Shown piece by piece: positions 42,009-52,970 of a DNA stretch of 64,000 nucleotides. The first letter of the stretch is position 1; every line of letters begins with the position of its first letter. The position numbers and the translations under genes are program-made. The stretch comes from Tetradesmus obliquus (lineage: Eukaryota; Chlorophyta; Chlorophyceae; Sphaeropleales; Scenedesmaceae): NCBI GenBank assembly GCA_030272155.1, contig CP126194.1:1-64000 (forward strand), given 5' to 3'. The notes under the pieces are model-generated. The model saw only the letters and a list, made by a program, of their open reading frames with translations. It did not search any database and was not told the DNA's origin.

Positions 42009-45000
42009 TTAGCTACCGGCAGCCACGCCATTTGCCGCACCGCTGCTGCCACCACCGCCACCTGCTGGCCCAACAGCTGCTGCTGCTGCTGCCGCCTGCG
42101 CCTTGGCGGCCTCTTGTCCAGCAGCGCCCGCACCACACTCACAGCCCGGGCAGTTGTGCAGGCTCTCGTGCACGAATGCGTCGCAATCGTAGCAGAACAG
42201 GTGCCTGCACTGCTTGCAGCGCAGCACGATGGAGCTCTGCTGCTGCGCTGCCACAGGCACGCCTGCCTCGCTGCTGCTGCAGCCCATGAGCGGCTTCAGG
42301 CAGCCGTAGCAGTAGAGGCCACGCTGCGCGCCAGCAGCACCATCAAGTGCCCCCTCAGCAGCAGCAGCGCCTGCAGCTGTGTCTCCCGGTTCATACCAGG
42401 GCACTGCGCTGCTGCTGCCATCACCGCCGCTGCTGCTGGCGCCGTCTGCCGCTGCTGCCGCCAGCTGCTGCAGCTGCTTGTCGTTGACCTCCTCAAAGGC
42501 GGCCACTGGGAAGAGGTGGTGGTAGGAGCGCGCCAGGTGCGGCGAGGAGATGAGCGGCAGCCCACACACGTGGCACCTGCAGCAGCAGCAGCAGCAGGCG
42601 GCATGCGGGCGGCATGTCAGCACAAACATTCCCCTGCAGACAAACACAAACTGCTTCCACGGCCAACCAGAACAAGGGTGGAAGCTGATTCTACGTTCAT
42701 GTGTTGCTCTGCACAGCACCGATCGTCTGTGCTCGTGGAAGCTGGCACTGGGCTAACGCTACAGTGACCAAAGCGCCACACTGCAGCAGCAGCACCGCAG
42801 CGCCCCCAGCCACTCACTTGCAGGGCAGCTCCTGCGTGCGCGCCCTGCAGCGCGGGCAGGTGTACGCGCCCGCACCCAGCACGGGCAGCTCCCCGCAGAA
42901 CACCGCGCTGGAGGCGTCACCGCCTGCGCGCTGCGGGAAGCCCATGCGCACCAGCTCAGCGCCCAGCTGGCCGGGTGGGGCTGGGGGTGGCGGGGCATGC
43001 GCCAGCAGCAGCTCTGAGAGGTGGGCCTCGTTGAGCGCCACGCCGTAGGTGCCGCCCGTTGCTTCGGTTGCGCGGCGCAGCACGTGCACCTCTGCCGACA
43101 CGCCCACGATGCTCACCCTGAGGTGGGGAGATGGGGTGACAGAGCAGCCAGATGGACGTTGCTAAGTTACATGAAGGCTGTTGATGCATGCACTGTTAAG
43201 CTGGTGCTTCTGCACATGTCTGCATGCACAACTGCAGCATACAGTAAGCTTACAGGTGGCCAGTGGCCCACCACCCAGCAGCCCAGCTTGATGCCCTCCA
43301 CACCACGCTTGGCATGTGCTGCCCTGCTGCGCCTCCCTCCCAGCCCCTGGCCCCACTCCCCCTGCTGCGGCCAGCCACCCTCGCCCCGCCTCACCTGACT
43401 TTGGCGTCCTTGCAGGCGGCGATGCTGTCCTGCACGCGGCCCGGGTCGACGCTGCTCAGCGCCGCCACCAGCAGCAGCAGCTCGCGCGCGCCGTATGGCG
43501 GCACCCCCGCCATCATCTCCAGCCCCAGCTCCAGCGCGTTCTGCAGCGAGCAGTCGCCACCTGGTGGGGCAGAGCGGGGGGTGGGGGAGGGAGGGTGTGG
43601 ACGGCGGCAGGGCAGGTGTGAGGGGCAGGTGTGAGGGGCTAGGCAAGTCGGCAATCAAGCAGTGAGCAGTGAGTCGCTACCTGGCAGGGTGGTAGGGGAA
43701 GGGAAGAAGGTGGTGGGCGGCGGCAGGGCAGGTGGGGTGTTGGCGATCAAGCAGTCTTTGTGTGAGGAGTGGTTGCCTATGCTTCATTGCTGCTGATCTA
43801 TGCACGTCCACTTGCAGCAGGGATTACCGCAGTAGTCAGGAGCCCCTGCTGCCGGCTGCGCATGACCTGCCCCAGGCACTATTTCTACAGCCGCAGCCTG
43901 TGCGCTACTTCTAGGCCTACCCGATGCAGCTGGTGACTGTCTGCATACACCAAAAGCATTCCAACCTGCAATTTTGCACACCTCGACATGCGCCACACAG
44001 CCCTGCCCCCCAGGCACCCCCCCCCCCTCCCCCCCACCCCCACCCCCACCCCCCACCCCCACCCCCACCCCCCACCTGTGTCCATGCCGTACTGTGCCAG
44101 CTGCGCCACCTGCGCCTCAGGGCTGCCGCTCAGCTCAGTCAGCCGCAGCGCCACGCCGCCCCGCAGCACCGCCAGGCCCAGCTGGCCCAGAGGGTTGAGG
44201 TCGAAGAAGCGACGGATGAAGGCACGCGCAGCGCCAGCCATCACGGCCAGGCGCGAGGGGCGCATGTCGCTAGCGGCAGCAGCACGCGACAGGTCCAGCA
44301 CCTGCGGCAGCAGCGGGCGAGGAGGGTAAAGTGTCGTCAGCAGCTGGTGCGAGACAGCAAGGCATGTGCGCATTATTATGTGTGCTGTGCATACACACGG
44401 ATGAGGGATGCCGCAGGAGGGCAGTGGCCAGCAGTGTGCGGTGGTGCATGGTGATGAAATCATGCCGCTGACACGCTGCCATCAGCTGTGCGCAGTGACA
44501 GCTGCAACGTGAAGCGCCACCTCATGCCACAGCAGCTGATCGGCTGTGTTGACCATGAAGCAGCCATGCATGCCATCATGACCTGCAGCATGCTGCGCAT
44601 CGCCTGCTGCCTGCAGCCGGCCTTGCTGAGCTGGCATACAGTAGCACAGCTGCTGCACTGACAACTGCTGCTGCAGGTGGTCTGCGCCTGCTGGCCTCAC
44701 TGTCAGTGCTGGTTCCACTGCCAGTTTGCTGGCCCCACTGCCTGCTGGTGGCCCCACTCTCCCCGCCCCCTCACCAGCAGCACGTAGCGGATCATGCCCT
44801 TACGGATGCGTGCAGACTGCGCTGCGCTCATGGCGCGCTGGCGCCGCGCCCGCAGCTCGGCCGTGGCATCCTGCGGGGGACAGCAGACACGTACAGCAGC
44901 GATGCGTGTGACGCGCGTGCCGTGATGCTGATGCGACTGACAAGTGGCAGCTGCTGGCCTTGCTGTGCACCCCACAGCTCCGCCAACTGCAGCTGCGGCA

Positions 45001-45725
45001 AACACATGTGGTGCTGGCCCCAGCAGGCAGGCACCCCTAGCCTAAAGGACCGCTCCCCTGCGACCCCCACCGCAACACCCACCCCATTTCACAAAAGGTT
45101 TCATTCGACCCCCACACGCCACCCACCAGTGGCCGCAGGAAGCCGCGCTCGTCCTCCTGCAGCGACTCCCAGCTGTTGTCGGTGGCGTACTGGCGCTCAA
45201 ACGCCTCGAACGACCTGGCAGCAGCAATGCAGCAGGGTGCAGGTGGGGCATACGGCAGTAGCTGAGGAGGCAGCCATTGCTGAGGCTTGCAGGATGCCCC
45301 TCCTTACAACCACTGCTGCGTGGCAGCCGCTGCGTCGCTTGCTGTGTGTTCTTTGGTGGTGCACCACCGACTGGCCAGCACAGCTCAGCAACAGTGTGTC
45401 ATTCCCACATGCCACACTTTGCAAAGGTTGCAGCATGCTCAGGGTGCAGCTGTGCAGTTGCTCAGTGGGCTCTCCTGCATGCAGCAGCGCGGCTGCCTCC
45501 TTGCTGCTGAGGACCCAAACATTGCCCATGTCAGCAAAGTTTAGGCGCTGCTGCAGGTAGATGTTGTTCCATGCCAGCGCCCTGCTGCCAAGGCATCACA
45601 GCTGCACTGCCTGCCTCACATCACCCCCAGATGCCGCACCTGCCGTTGTCGTCCTCATCCTCATCGATGGGCTCGCCATGGTCCACCAGCTCATCAGGCC
45701 CGCCACTTGCTGCTGCTGCACTCAT
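42009..45725 (-). CDS. GTF2H2: TFIIH core subunit p44/Ssl1 (GTF2H2)
   Basis: Eight exons on the minus strand: 45725-45640, 45214-45127, 44870-44775, 44301-44076, 43560-43395, 43117-42818 and 42576-42009, preceded by no other coding exon I can find (seven coding blocks in all), totalling 419 codons plus stop with all phases consistent. After an acidic start (IDEDEDDNG) comes SFEAFERQYATDNSWESLQEDE, then a von Willebrand A-like domain with FFDLNPLGQLGLAV, LTELSGSPE and VSIVGVSAEVHVL, all close to human GTF2H2. RMGFP follows. The zinc-binding end has CPRCRARTQELPCKCHVCGL, SPHLARSYHHLFP, then a C4C4 RING-like module ending CRHLFCYDCDAFVHESLHNC. In TFIIH p44 binds and stimulates the XPD helicase in transcription initiation and nucleotide excision repair. 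An Ala/Ser/Gly-rich insert lies between the zinc modules, and an Ala/Gly-rich tail follows. Confidence 0.95.
44021..44075 (-). repeat. G-rich tract (GGGGGT)n at a 5' splice site
   Basis: On the coding (minus) strand the intron after exon 4 of p44 opens GTGGGGGGTGGGGGTGGGG and continues as G5-6T repeats for about 55 nt. It offers many runs of at least three G, immediately at the donor, and could form G-quadruplexes in the pre-mRNA. Confidence 0.9.
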
Positions 45726-46314
45726 TGCCGCAGCTGCAGCTGCACACGCGCCAGCCCCAGCACACCCCGCTGCCTACACTGTGCTTTGCAAGGTTCTTCT
45801 GTTGCGCCAGTTGACCTCAGAGATCAGGTGCTGCTGCTTGTCTGCAGCTCCCTGACTCGACAGCAGCAGGCACTTGCAGCTGACACAGGGAGTGATTGGC
45901 GCTGCCGCCCCAGCAAGCAGAGTGGGAGCAGAGCACTGCTGTGAACCTGAGTTGCACCTTGATCAATTGTTGTTGCTACTTTGTGAACATCAGCAGGCCA
46001 CCTGCGTGGTCAGTACTCTTGCAGGACAACTGTATGCAGCTCAACTGTGCTGGCTGTCATCTGCTGTGTTCAAGCATATCTGTGAAGGCACCAAAATGAA
46101 GCAATACACGCAGTTAAATGACTGTGCAATCAGTTTGACGTCAAGCCTACCAAAGAAGAACATTTGCAAAGCCCTTCAGTGACAAGTGACTGCTACTGTT
46201 GCACGGTGACGTCCAGTAAAGCCAGAAGCCGTCGCTGCTGCCATGAACTCTAGTTGCATGACACGAACCACGTTTTGATAGTTAGTTCAGATAATGCTCG
46301 CTGCAGCTTGACCA
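45726..46314. promoter_or_regulatory. Shared upstream region, p44 and bS16 genes
   Basis: About 590 bp lie between the divergent start codons. A plus-strand open frame here (45874-46182) has no start context or family match and I do not call it. The region should hold both promoters and 5' UTRs. Confidence 0.45.
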
Positions 46315-46484
46315 ATGGGGCTTCGCATCAGGCTCGCTCGCTTTGGGAGAAAAGTGAGGACTCCAGCGTGACTCTACGTTAGCTGTGTTGCTGAAGGTCC
46401 TGTTTCGTTGATGTGCATTGCTTGAGATGGCTGCCCCGCAGCAGGCACTTACCCGTGTTGATGTTGCCACTGCTGCTCTTGCTC

Positions 46485-46522
<38 letters not shown>

Positions 46523-47234
46523 TGTCTGCAGCGCTTGCCCTTCTACAAGCTAGTGGTAGCCCAGCAGCGAGCACCTCGCGACGGAAAGCATCTGGACGTA
46601 GTGGGCTGGTACAACCCCATACCAGGTGTGGCACCGCTGCAGTTTTGCAGCAGCATCAGCAGCAGGCCTTGCTGCTGTCGTGCAGGCTGGCCAAATGTCA
46701 GTCACTGTGCCTGCTCTGCCTCTGCTACCACAGGTTGCTGACGCTCTTTTGTTCTGCCTGCAGCTGCTGACGGCAACAAGCACATAGGGCTCAAGTTCGA
46801 CAAGATCAAGTGAGCTGGGCCCACACCAGCAGCACCAGCACCAGCACCAGCACCAGCAACTGCAGGGGTGGCAGCCGTGCAATTGCTGGGGACAACAGCA
46901 ATCCGTTCAGTGGAAGTTCGGAGCCAGTTGCAGCAATAGACAACAGCTCTCATAACCCTGGTTGTGAAGCAGCACCAGCATCTGCTCTGTGGCTTTGCCG
47001 TTGCTTTTGCCACCGCCAGAAGAACAGTGACGCCCTTCATCATCACCTTGCCCCTCGCCACCAGCCGGCTGTTGCTTCGTCTTCTCACTGCCTGCTGTGC
47101 ACCGCAGGTACTGGCTGGCTGTGGGCGCGGACCCTTCCGAGCGCGTGACCAACCTGCTGAGCAAGGCGGGGCTCATCCCGCCGCCCCCGCTGCCGCCCAG
47201 GTTCCCCAAGGCACAGCCCAAGGCCAAGGAATGA
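46315..47234 (+). CDS. Ribosomal protein bS16, organellar type
   Basis: Four exons: 46315-46353, 46532-46625, 46764-46809 and 47108-47234, giving 101 codons plus TGA with consistent phases. Exon 1 encodes only MGLRIRLARFGRK, the conserved first strand of bS16. Exon 2 continues RLPFYKLVVAQQRAPRDGK and VVGWYNPIPG. Exons 3-4 give HIGLKFDKIKYWLAVGADP and VTNLLSKAGLIP. This is a full-length bS16, a small-subunit protein that binds 16S-type rRNA. Being nuclear-encoded it should serve mitochondria or plastid. It lacks a long transit peptide, as is common for S16. An alternative longer reading through the CTG tract (poly-Ala from ATG at 46427) lacks the conserved N-terminus, so that tract is intronic. 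Confidence 0.93.
46489..46523 (+). repeat. (CTG)n tract inside bS16 intron 1
   Basis: About eleven CTG units followed by CCTGTCTGCAG form the pyrimidine-containing end of intron 1. Read as coding it would give poly-Ala. Confidence 0.85.
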
Positions 47235-47280
47235 GCCAGGCCTGAGCAGCAGCAGCAGCAGCAGCAATGGAGGCAGCAGC

Positions 47281-47285
47281 TGTAA
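47281..47285 (+). promoter_or_regulatory. Poly(A) signal TGTAA
   Basis: TGTAA lies 47 nt after the bS16 stop codon. Confidence 0.5.
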
Positions 47286-48285
47286 TCTTGCCATGCTTCT
47301 GGCAATGACAGCAGCAGGAGCAGCAGCACGCACGCAAGCCTGCTGCATGCAGCTGGGTGAGGCAGGCAGGCCGACATTGCTGCCGGCTGTGAGCGCAGCT
47401 GCAGCGGCATGCAGCAGCCTCGCTGCACGTGGCACTGGTGGTGTCGCTGCTGATGTTCGGAGCATCGCACGGCATGTGCTGCTGTGGCAGAACAGCAGGG
47501 CGTGCTAACGTGCTGTGTGGTGTCAGGCTGGCTCACAGGGAGGGAGCCAGCCAGGCTCAGCTACAAGCCTGCTTGCCTTGAGTGGCACTTGTGAGCATGC
47601 GTGGGAACTGTTGCCTTGTAGACTCAATGTTCTGCAGCAGTAACAGTGCTGGGAGGGTAGTGCCTTTGTGAGCTCAGCCTTGCCCAATTTTATACCTTGC
47701 CCTTTCCTCAAATGCGGGGAAAGTAGGGATACTTGGTGATCTTTGCTGGCACTGATGTAACCGCAATTTTAGTTCCAGCTTACCTTTCGGTTTGTTGAAG
47801 CGAGATGGGACCAGCAAGAGTGCAGGGGCCATGCAGAGGATGCAGGCGGCTTGCAGCAAGCCTTGTCAGCGGCAGCATGCCAGGGTTTACCTGCTACAGC
47901 ATGACAGCAGCACCCTTCTGGTGACAAGACGGCAGTGCAGGGTGACACCGTTTTTTATGATCATTACGTGAGACAACTTGCCCACTGCTGTACTTGAGCC
48001 AGATTGTCAACAAACAAAGGACCTGAACTCTGCGCCTACTGCCTTGTAGATAAACTTCTCTGTTGATTCTTTCAATTTTTACTATTGCTAACCACGGATT
48101 GAGCCGCTACGGTACTAGCCTCGCACTCACGCACACAACGGACAGAAGCTGAACTGCTTCGTTGAGGCAGAAGGCACAGGCCCTGCACATGAGTTCGTTG
48201 GAACAGTAGCAGGCGGCTGCGGGAATGTTTTACGGATCAAACGTACGTGTGATGTAGCTCTGCAGCCTAAGATGAGCGCATTAGC
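47286..48285. other. Intergenic, no supported gene
   Basis: 3' flank of bS16 and upstream region of SYS1. Short frames on both strands show no domain. Confidence 0.5.
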
Positions 48286-50192
48286 ATGACCAGGGCTGAT
48301 GCAGTTCTGTTGCTGCTGGTGGTGCTGCTGCAGACTTGGGACCCAGTGTTGATCACCTCACAGATAGTATGCGTGCAATGCCTCTTCTACATCAGCTTGG
48401 GCATCCTGCAGGCTATCACACTAGGTGCGTGAGGGGCGGCCAAGCAGCAGGATGTGCAGAGATGCATGCGCATGTGTGCATGCAGCTCCGTCAGCAGACA
48501 GCAACTCGTATACAGAATTGCAGGAGCTGCTTCTTGCAGTAACTGAATGCAACTTATGCCAAGGCGATTCGGCAGCTGCTGGTTGGCTGCAAGTATACTC
48601 AACCCTCCGCAGCTGTCGCCACTCATCGCACAGCTGCCGGCAGTGTCAGCCTCCTGCCTGGTCAGCAGTGACATGTGCAGCCATTGCTGTGCCTGCAGGG
48701 CCCATCCTGGGCCACATCACCGTTGACTACATGTTTGACTGGGGCCACATCAACTTCAAGGCCAAGCTGGGCTGGCTCAACTGGATGACGCACATCCTCA
48801 ACTCAGTGGCAGCAGCAGGCGTGCTGGCGTGGATCGTGAGTACGGACGTCAGCAGCAGCAGCAGCAGCAGCACGCATACAGCTGCAGCCATGCTGCAGTT
48901 TTATGATAGGCTGCTGGGAGCTGCAGAACCTGTTGTGCGACACCTGCAGTGCATGTGGTGCAATGTCGTCTGCTCACTTGTACAGCACCATCATGCCAGG
49001 CTACACAACACGCAGCTGCTGGATAGGGCTTGACACAGCAGCACTGCATGTTACCTGTTTGCCATTCACTGGCATCAACAGGCAGCACGCAGTGCTGCTG
49101 TGTTCCATGGCACATGTGCTTGGCAAGGATTGCAGCTTCAGGCTGCGGGCACATGCTGGGTCTGCAACAGCTGAGCAGTGGCGCTGCCGTGCGTGCAGGT
49201 TGAGCGGGCCAAGAAGTGCTTGGATTACGGCGCCACCTGCTACATCTGGCACTGCATCTTTGTGTGGTGGTACTCCTCCTCCTGGCCAGCATCCACAGCA
49301 TGGTGAGGGGCTGGGAGGTGCACCACAGCAACAGCAAAAGCAGCAGCAGCTTTTGGAGCTGACGTGTAGCTCTGTGACAGGCAGCAGTGTGTGCTTGCAG
49401 CTTTATTTTGCGTGTTCCTGCACATCAGTTCTCCCTGGCTTGCCGTCTTGTGAACCGCGGGTATGTGCTGCTGCCTGGGTTGCTGCAGGTGGATTGCCAA
49501 CGGTGTGGGCTTTGTGGTGATGGTGCTGCTGGGGGAGTGGTTCTGCGTACGGCGGGAGATGCAGGACATTCCGCTGAGTGAGTGGCTGCGCGCTGACAGC
49601 TCTGTAGAGCAGACTGCGGCTGCAGGGCAGCTGCGCAGCCTTGCTGGCAAGTGGGTGTGCAGCCACTGACATGCAGCAGCCGCAGTCACTGCCAGTACTA
49701 AGAGCAGCAGCAGCATGCAGCCTGTCAGCGGCAGCAACGTTGTGATTGCAGCGTAGTTCCGACAAGCCAACCTTTATGCTGCTGCCTGCCGCCTGGCTGG
49801 CCGCGTGTGCTGCTGCAGGTATACACAAGTGGGGCAGCCGCAAGGAGTCTGGGGCCATCATGCAGCCCATACCCACGGAGGACCCCGACCAGCTGCCGCC
49901 CAAGCCGCGGCTGCGGCCCAACACCATGCAGCGGCCAGCAGCAGTAGCAGCAGCAGCGGCGGCCAGCAGCGGCAGCCCGCTGGGAGCAGGCGCCAGTGCG
50001 GCTGGCATGCAGCTGCCCGTGCCGGGCGGGGCGCGGCCGCCGTCGTTGCTGCAGATGGCGACGACCAACAGCAGCAGCAACGCGCGGGACTCTGTGACTG
50101 GGCGCAAGAAGATGGTGTCGCGGCCAGGCTCAGCCGTCAACCTGGCTGCTGCGCAGCGAGCAGTGCCTGTCGCAGATGCAGACAGTCCATAG
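48286..50192 (+). CDS. SYS1: SYS1 Golgi membrane protein homologue with long C-terminal extension
   Basis: Five exons: 48286-48424, 48699-48835, 49199-49302, 49489-49577 and 49819-50192, totalling 280 codons plus stop, all phases consistent. Residues 1-45 include the family start TWDPVLITSQIVCVQCLFY with the first membrane span. Exon 2 gives FDWGHINFKAKLGWLNW. Exon 3 has KKCLDYGATCYIWHCIFVWWY, matching the SYS1 loop and third span. Exon 4 has IANGVGFVVMVLLGEWFC and RREMQDIPLS, the conserved end. SYS1 is a four-span Golgi protein that recruits the ARFRP1/ARL3 GTPase to trans-Golgi membranes. The animal and yeast proteins end near here. This one continues for about 125 residues rich in Pro, Ala and Ser, predicted cytosolic, with basic GRKKMVSRPGS near the end. 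Confidence 0.92.
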
Positions 50193-50214
50193 GTTTGATG
50201 AGTTCCCTGAGATC

Positions 50215-50219
50215 TGTAA
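50215..50219 (+). promoter_or_regulatory. Poly(A) signal TGTAA
   Basis: TGTAA lies 23 nt after the SYS1 stop codon. Confidence 0.5.
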
Positions 50220-52169
50220 ATCAAATTATTGTGTTTGGGTGTGCAGACGTTGGTTGGCAGCAATGAACAGTGTCTGCTTCCTTGCATTTTGGAGGGGTGT
50301 GGTGCATGTGTGCACGAAGACAAAAGGCCAGCAACGGAGTCAACAAGAACATCAGCTGCACTGCAGACTTTGCTGAGCCGGCAAAGCCCTCTGAACTTGG
50401 AACGGGACGCTAATCAGCAGTGCTGTGCGCATCGTTAAGCTGACGCTCAAATTCCTCTTGTTCTGCAACCTCCAGCACTTCATCTTGGTGGTGGTGCTGT
50501 CATCACGGAGCACGATTGCTGTGATACGCATACTGGTGATATGCCAATATATACACTCGAAATTCATTTCAAGAGCAATATACAACATCACTTTATCCCC
50601 TCGCAAGTGGGCTTGCCACCTGCCATGGGGGTTTCGTTGTCGACGGCAAATATCAATGCATTAATGTTGTTCCGGAACCTCTGTTTGTGTCGCACAACAT
50701 GCGCCAATCACCAGAAGAATTCACTGTGACTCTATGGTCTTTTAATGTATGATATAATAGACTTTCTCTGCTTCACGACGGAAATGCCTCCTGTACTTGC
50801 GTCTCATCTACTTTTCCGCACTTCGCGACACACCAAAACTTGCTGGCTACTTGCCCCCTGCCTTCAAGATATATCTGAAGATTGTAATGAGCCTCTATCT
50901 TGTGAAATATGCAGCGCCAGCTGGTGGCCTCCACACCACCACTGCTGCTGTGCAGGGAGCTGCTACTGGTGCTGCCCATCCACTCGCAGTGGCCTCCAGC
51001 CGGTCGCCCCATCCGCCGTTGGCCCCAGCCTCCCTTAGCATAGGCAACACGACCGAGGGGTGAGTTGAGTTGAAGTCTTTCTATGGCTCCATGTGCGTTC
51101 TTGGTTGTGGTGGATGGACCTGCTGATTCAAGCCACAAGGCTTGAGCGTGCCCTGGCTCCTGCTGCCGCTGCTGACTCTGCCGCTGCCTCTGCTCCGCTT
51201 CACCCAGAAGTCAAGACAACAGCATCAGCATCAGCACGGCAGCTGTTGGCAGCAGCAGCTTTGCGGCGCGGCTGGCTGCAGGCCCGCGGCTGGCTGGCCA
51301 GGTGCAGCTGAACGCGTACGATGCTGCGCTGAGGGGCATACGGATCACGCAGCACCTGCAGTACGAGGGCCTGCTGCCTGGCGCTGCCCTGGAGGCAGGC
51401 CTTGCTGTGTGAGTGGCGCCTGGTGCTGGGCAGGCAGCAACACATTCACAGCTGCCAGCGCATCATGCCTGCTGTGCGCAGCTCCAGATGGTGTGCACAC
51501 AACACAGCAGTGTACTGCAGCAGCTCAAGCATTGGTGCTGCCACAGTCATCATACTACCTGCTCTGCTTGTGACGTTGATTGGTGGCGCGGTCATGTGTC
51601 CGCCGTGGTTGCAGCCCACCGTGCCAGGCAAGGATATCATCTTGACACTACATTGAAGCTGGGAGCTTTGAACAGCCTGGTCATCTGCGATGCGCTGCTG
51701 AATGCGTGTGTGGCTCCCTGCAGGGCTGTGGCCGCCTTCCCTGTGGTGCTGGGCTGGCTGCAGCAGCAACCAGACAACAGCAGCCTGCTGCTGCGGTGGG
51801 ACACACGCAGCAACAGCAGCAGCTGCAGCATGCGGCAGCGCACCTTTTCATGGGAGGTGGCCACAGTGCCTGGCGCCTGCCCCTGCGTGTGGAGCAGCTG
51901 GCAGCTGTGGCGCCACGCGGCACTGCCCGCAGCTGGTGGGCGGCTGGCGGCTGCCAAGGTGCGGGGTGAAACAGGAAGCTCAGCAGCTCCCTTCATCTGT
52001 CACCAAAGCAGGCACTGCACATGCTCATGCCGAGGTGCTGCATGGAGGAGGTGAACCTGTTCGTGTGAAATATGCGCTGTCTGCAGCATAGCTCAGCAGC
52101 CCCCTCCCTTCAGACTCGTGGATATCAGTCAACTGTGCCTGCCGCCCCTTGACGCGTTGCTTGCTGCAG
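50220..52169. other. Unresolved: AT-richer stretch, then probable 5' exons of the acyltransferase gene
   Basis: 50420-50930 is clearly more AT-rich than the neighbours, with decayed coding-like pieces on the minus strand (for example FRNNINALIFAVDNETPMAG) that suggest an old insertion of unknown type. From about 51090 to 52080 plus-strand segments look coding, e.g. VQLNAYDAALRGIRITQHL and AFPVVLGWLQQQP, and probably belong to the gene that follows. Competing frames prevent me from fixing exons. Confidence 0.35.
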
Positions 52170-52934
52170 GCCACGTTGTTTCCAGACGCAGGCCAGTCCC
52201 TGCTGGTATTCAGCTGGGAACACTTGCTGTTTGACTACACGACAGGCTACAGGTTCTTGCAGCTGTGGCTGGCTGCTGCAGCAGCTGCAGCAGCAGGTCA
52301 TGATGCAGAGGCAGGCGGGGCAGCTGGCCCTATGCTGCCGTCTCCCTGCTTCAGCAGGGTGTGCTACCAGAGCTGTGCAGCTGTCGCTGAATGCATGCCA
52401 GAGCCAAGCACACAACACCAGCAGCACCTAAGCAGCGCAAAGCAGCAGCAAGGGCAACACCAGCAAGAGCATCAATCTCCACCGCTGCCGCCGCCGTCGC
52501 AGCAGCAGCAGCAGCAGCAGCAGCAGCTGGCTTGGAGCATCCCATATACCAGGCAGGGCTGCCTTGCATGGTTGCAGCAGCACTCCAGCTCCCTGGTGAG
52601 CAGGTGCCGAGGCTGGCACTGCACCTGCAAGGCCCACTGCCTGTGCACAGCCTGGCACCAGTGCCAATGCCGCGACAAGAGCCTGAGTTGGGCACAGCTG
52701 TGTTGGCATGCTGATGCACAGTGTGCTGCACCACAGAATGCTGCTGGCATAAGTACAACATGCATCTTTGATTCTCCCCTGTGTGGCTGCTGCCGGTTTG
52801 CTGCTGTGCTGCCAGTTCTTCCCCAGCGATGCTGCCAGCCGCTGCGCCATGGTGTGGAAGCTGTTGGCTGCAGGGCTGGCTAGCCAGCGCAGCGTGTGGA
52901 GGCTGCCCCGATGCCTGCTGCAGGTGCGGCCCCC

Positions 52935-52970
<36 letters not shown>

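Noticed and set aside
46427-46625. Alternative bS16 start with poly-Ala N-terminus
   Set aside because: It lacks the conserved first strand, which is supplied by the exon at 46315-46353 in correct phase.
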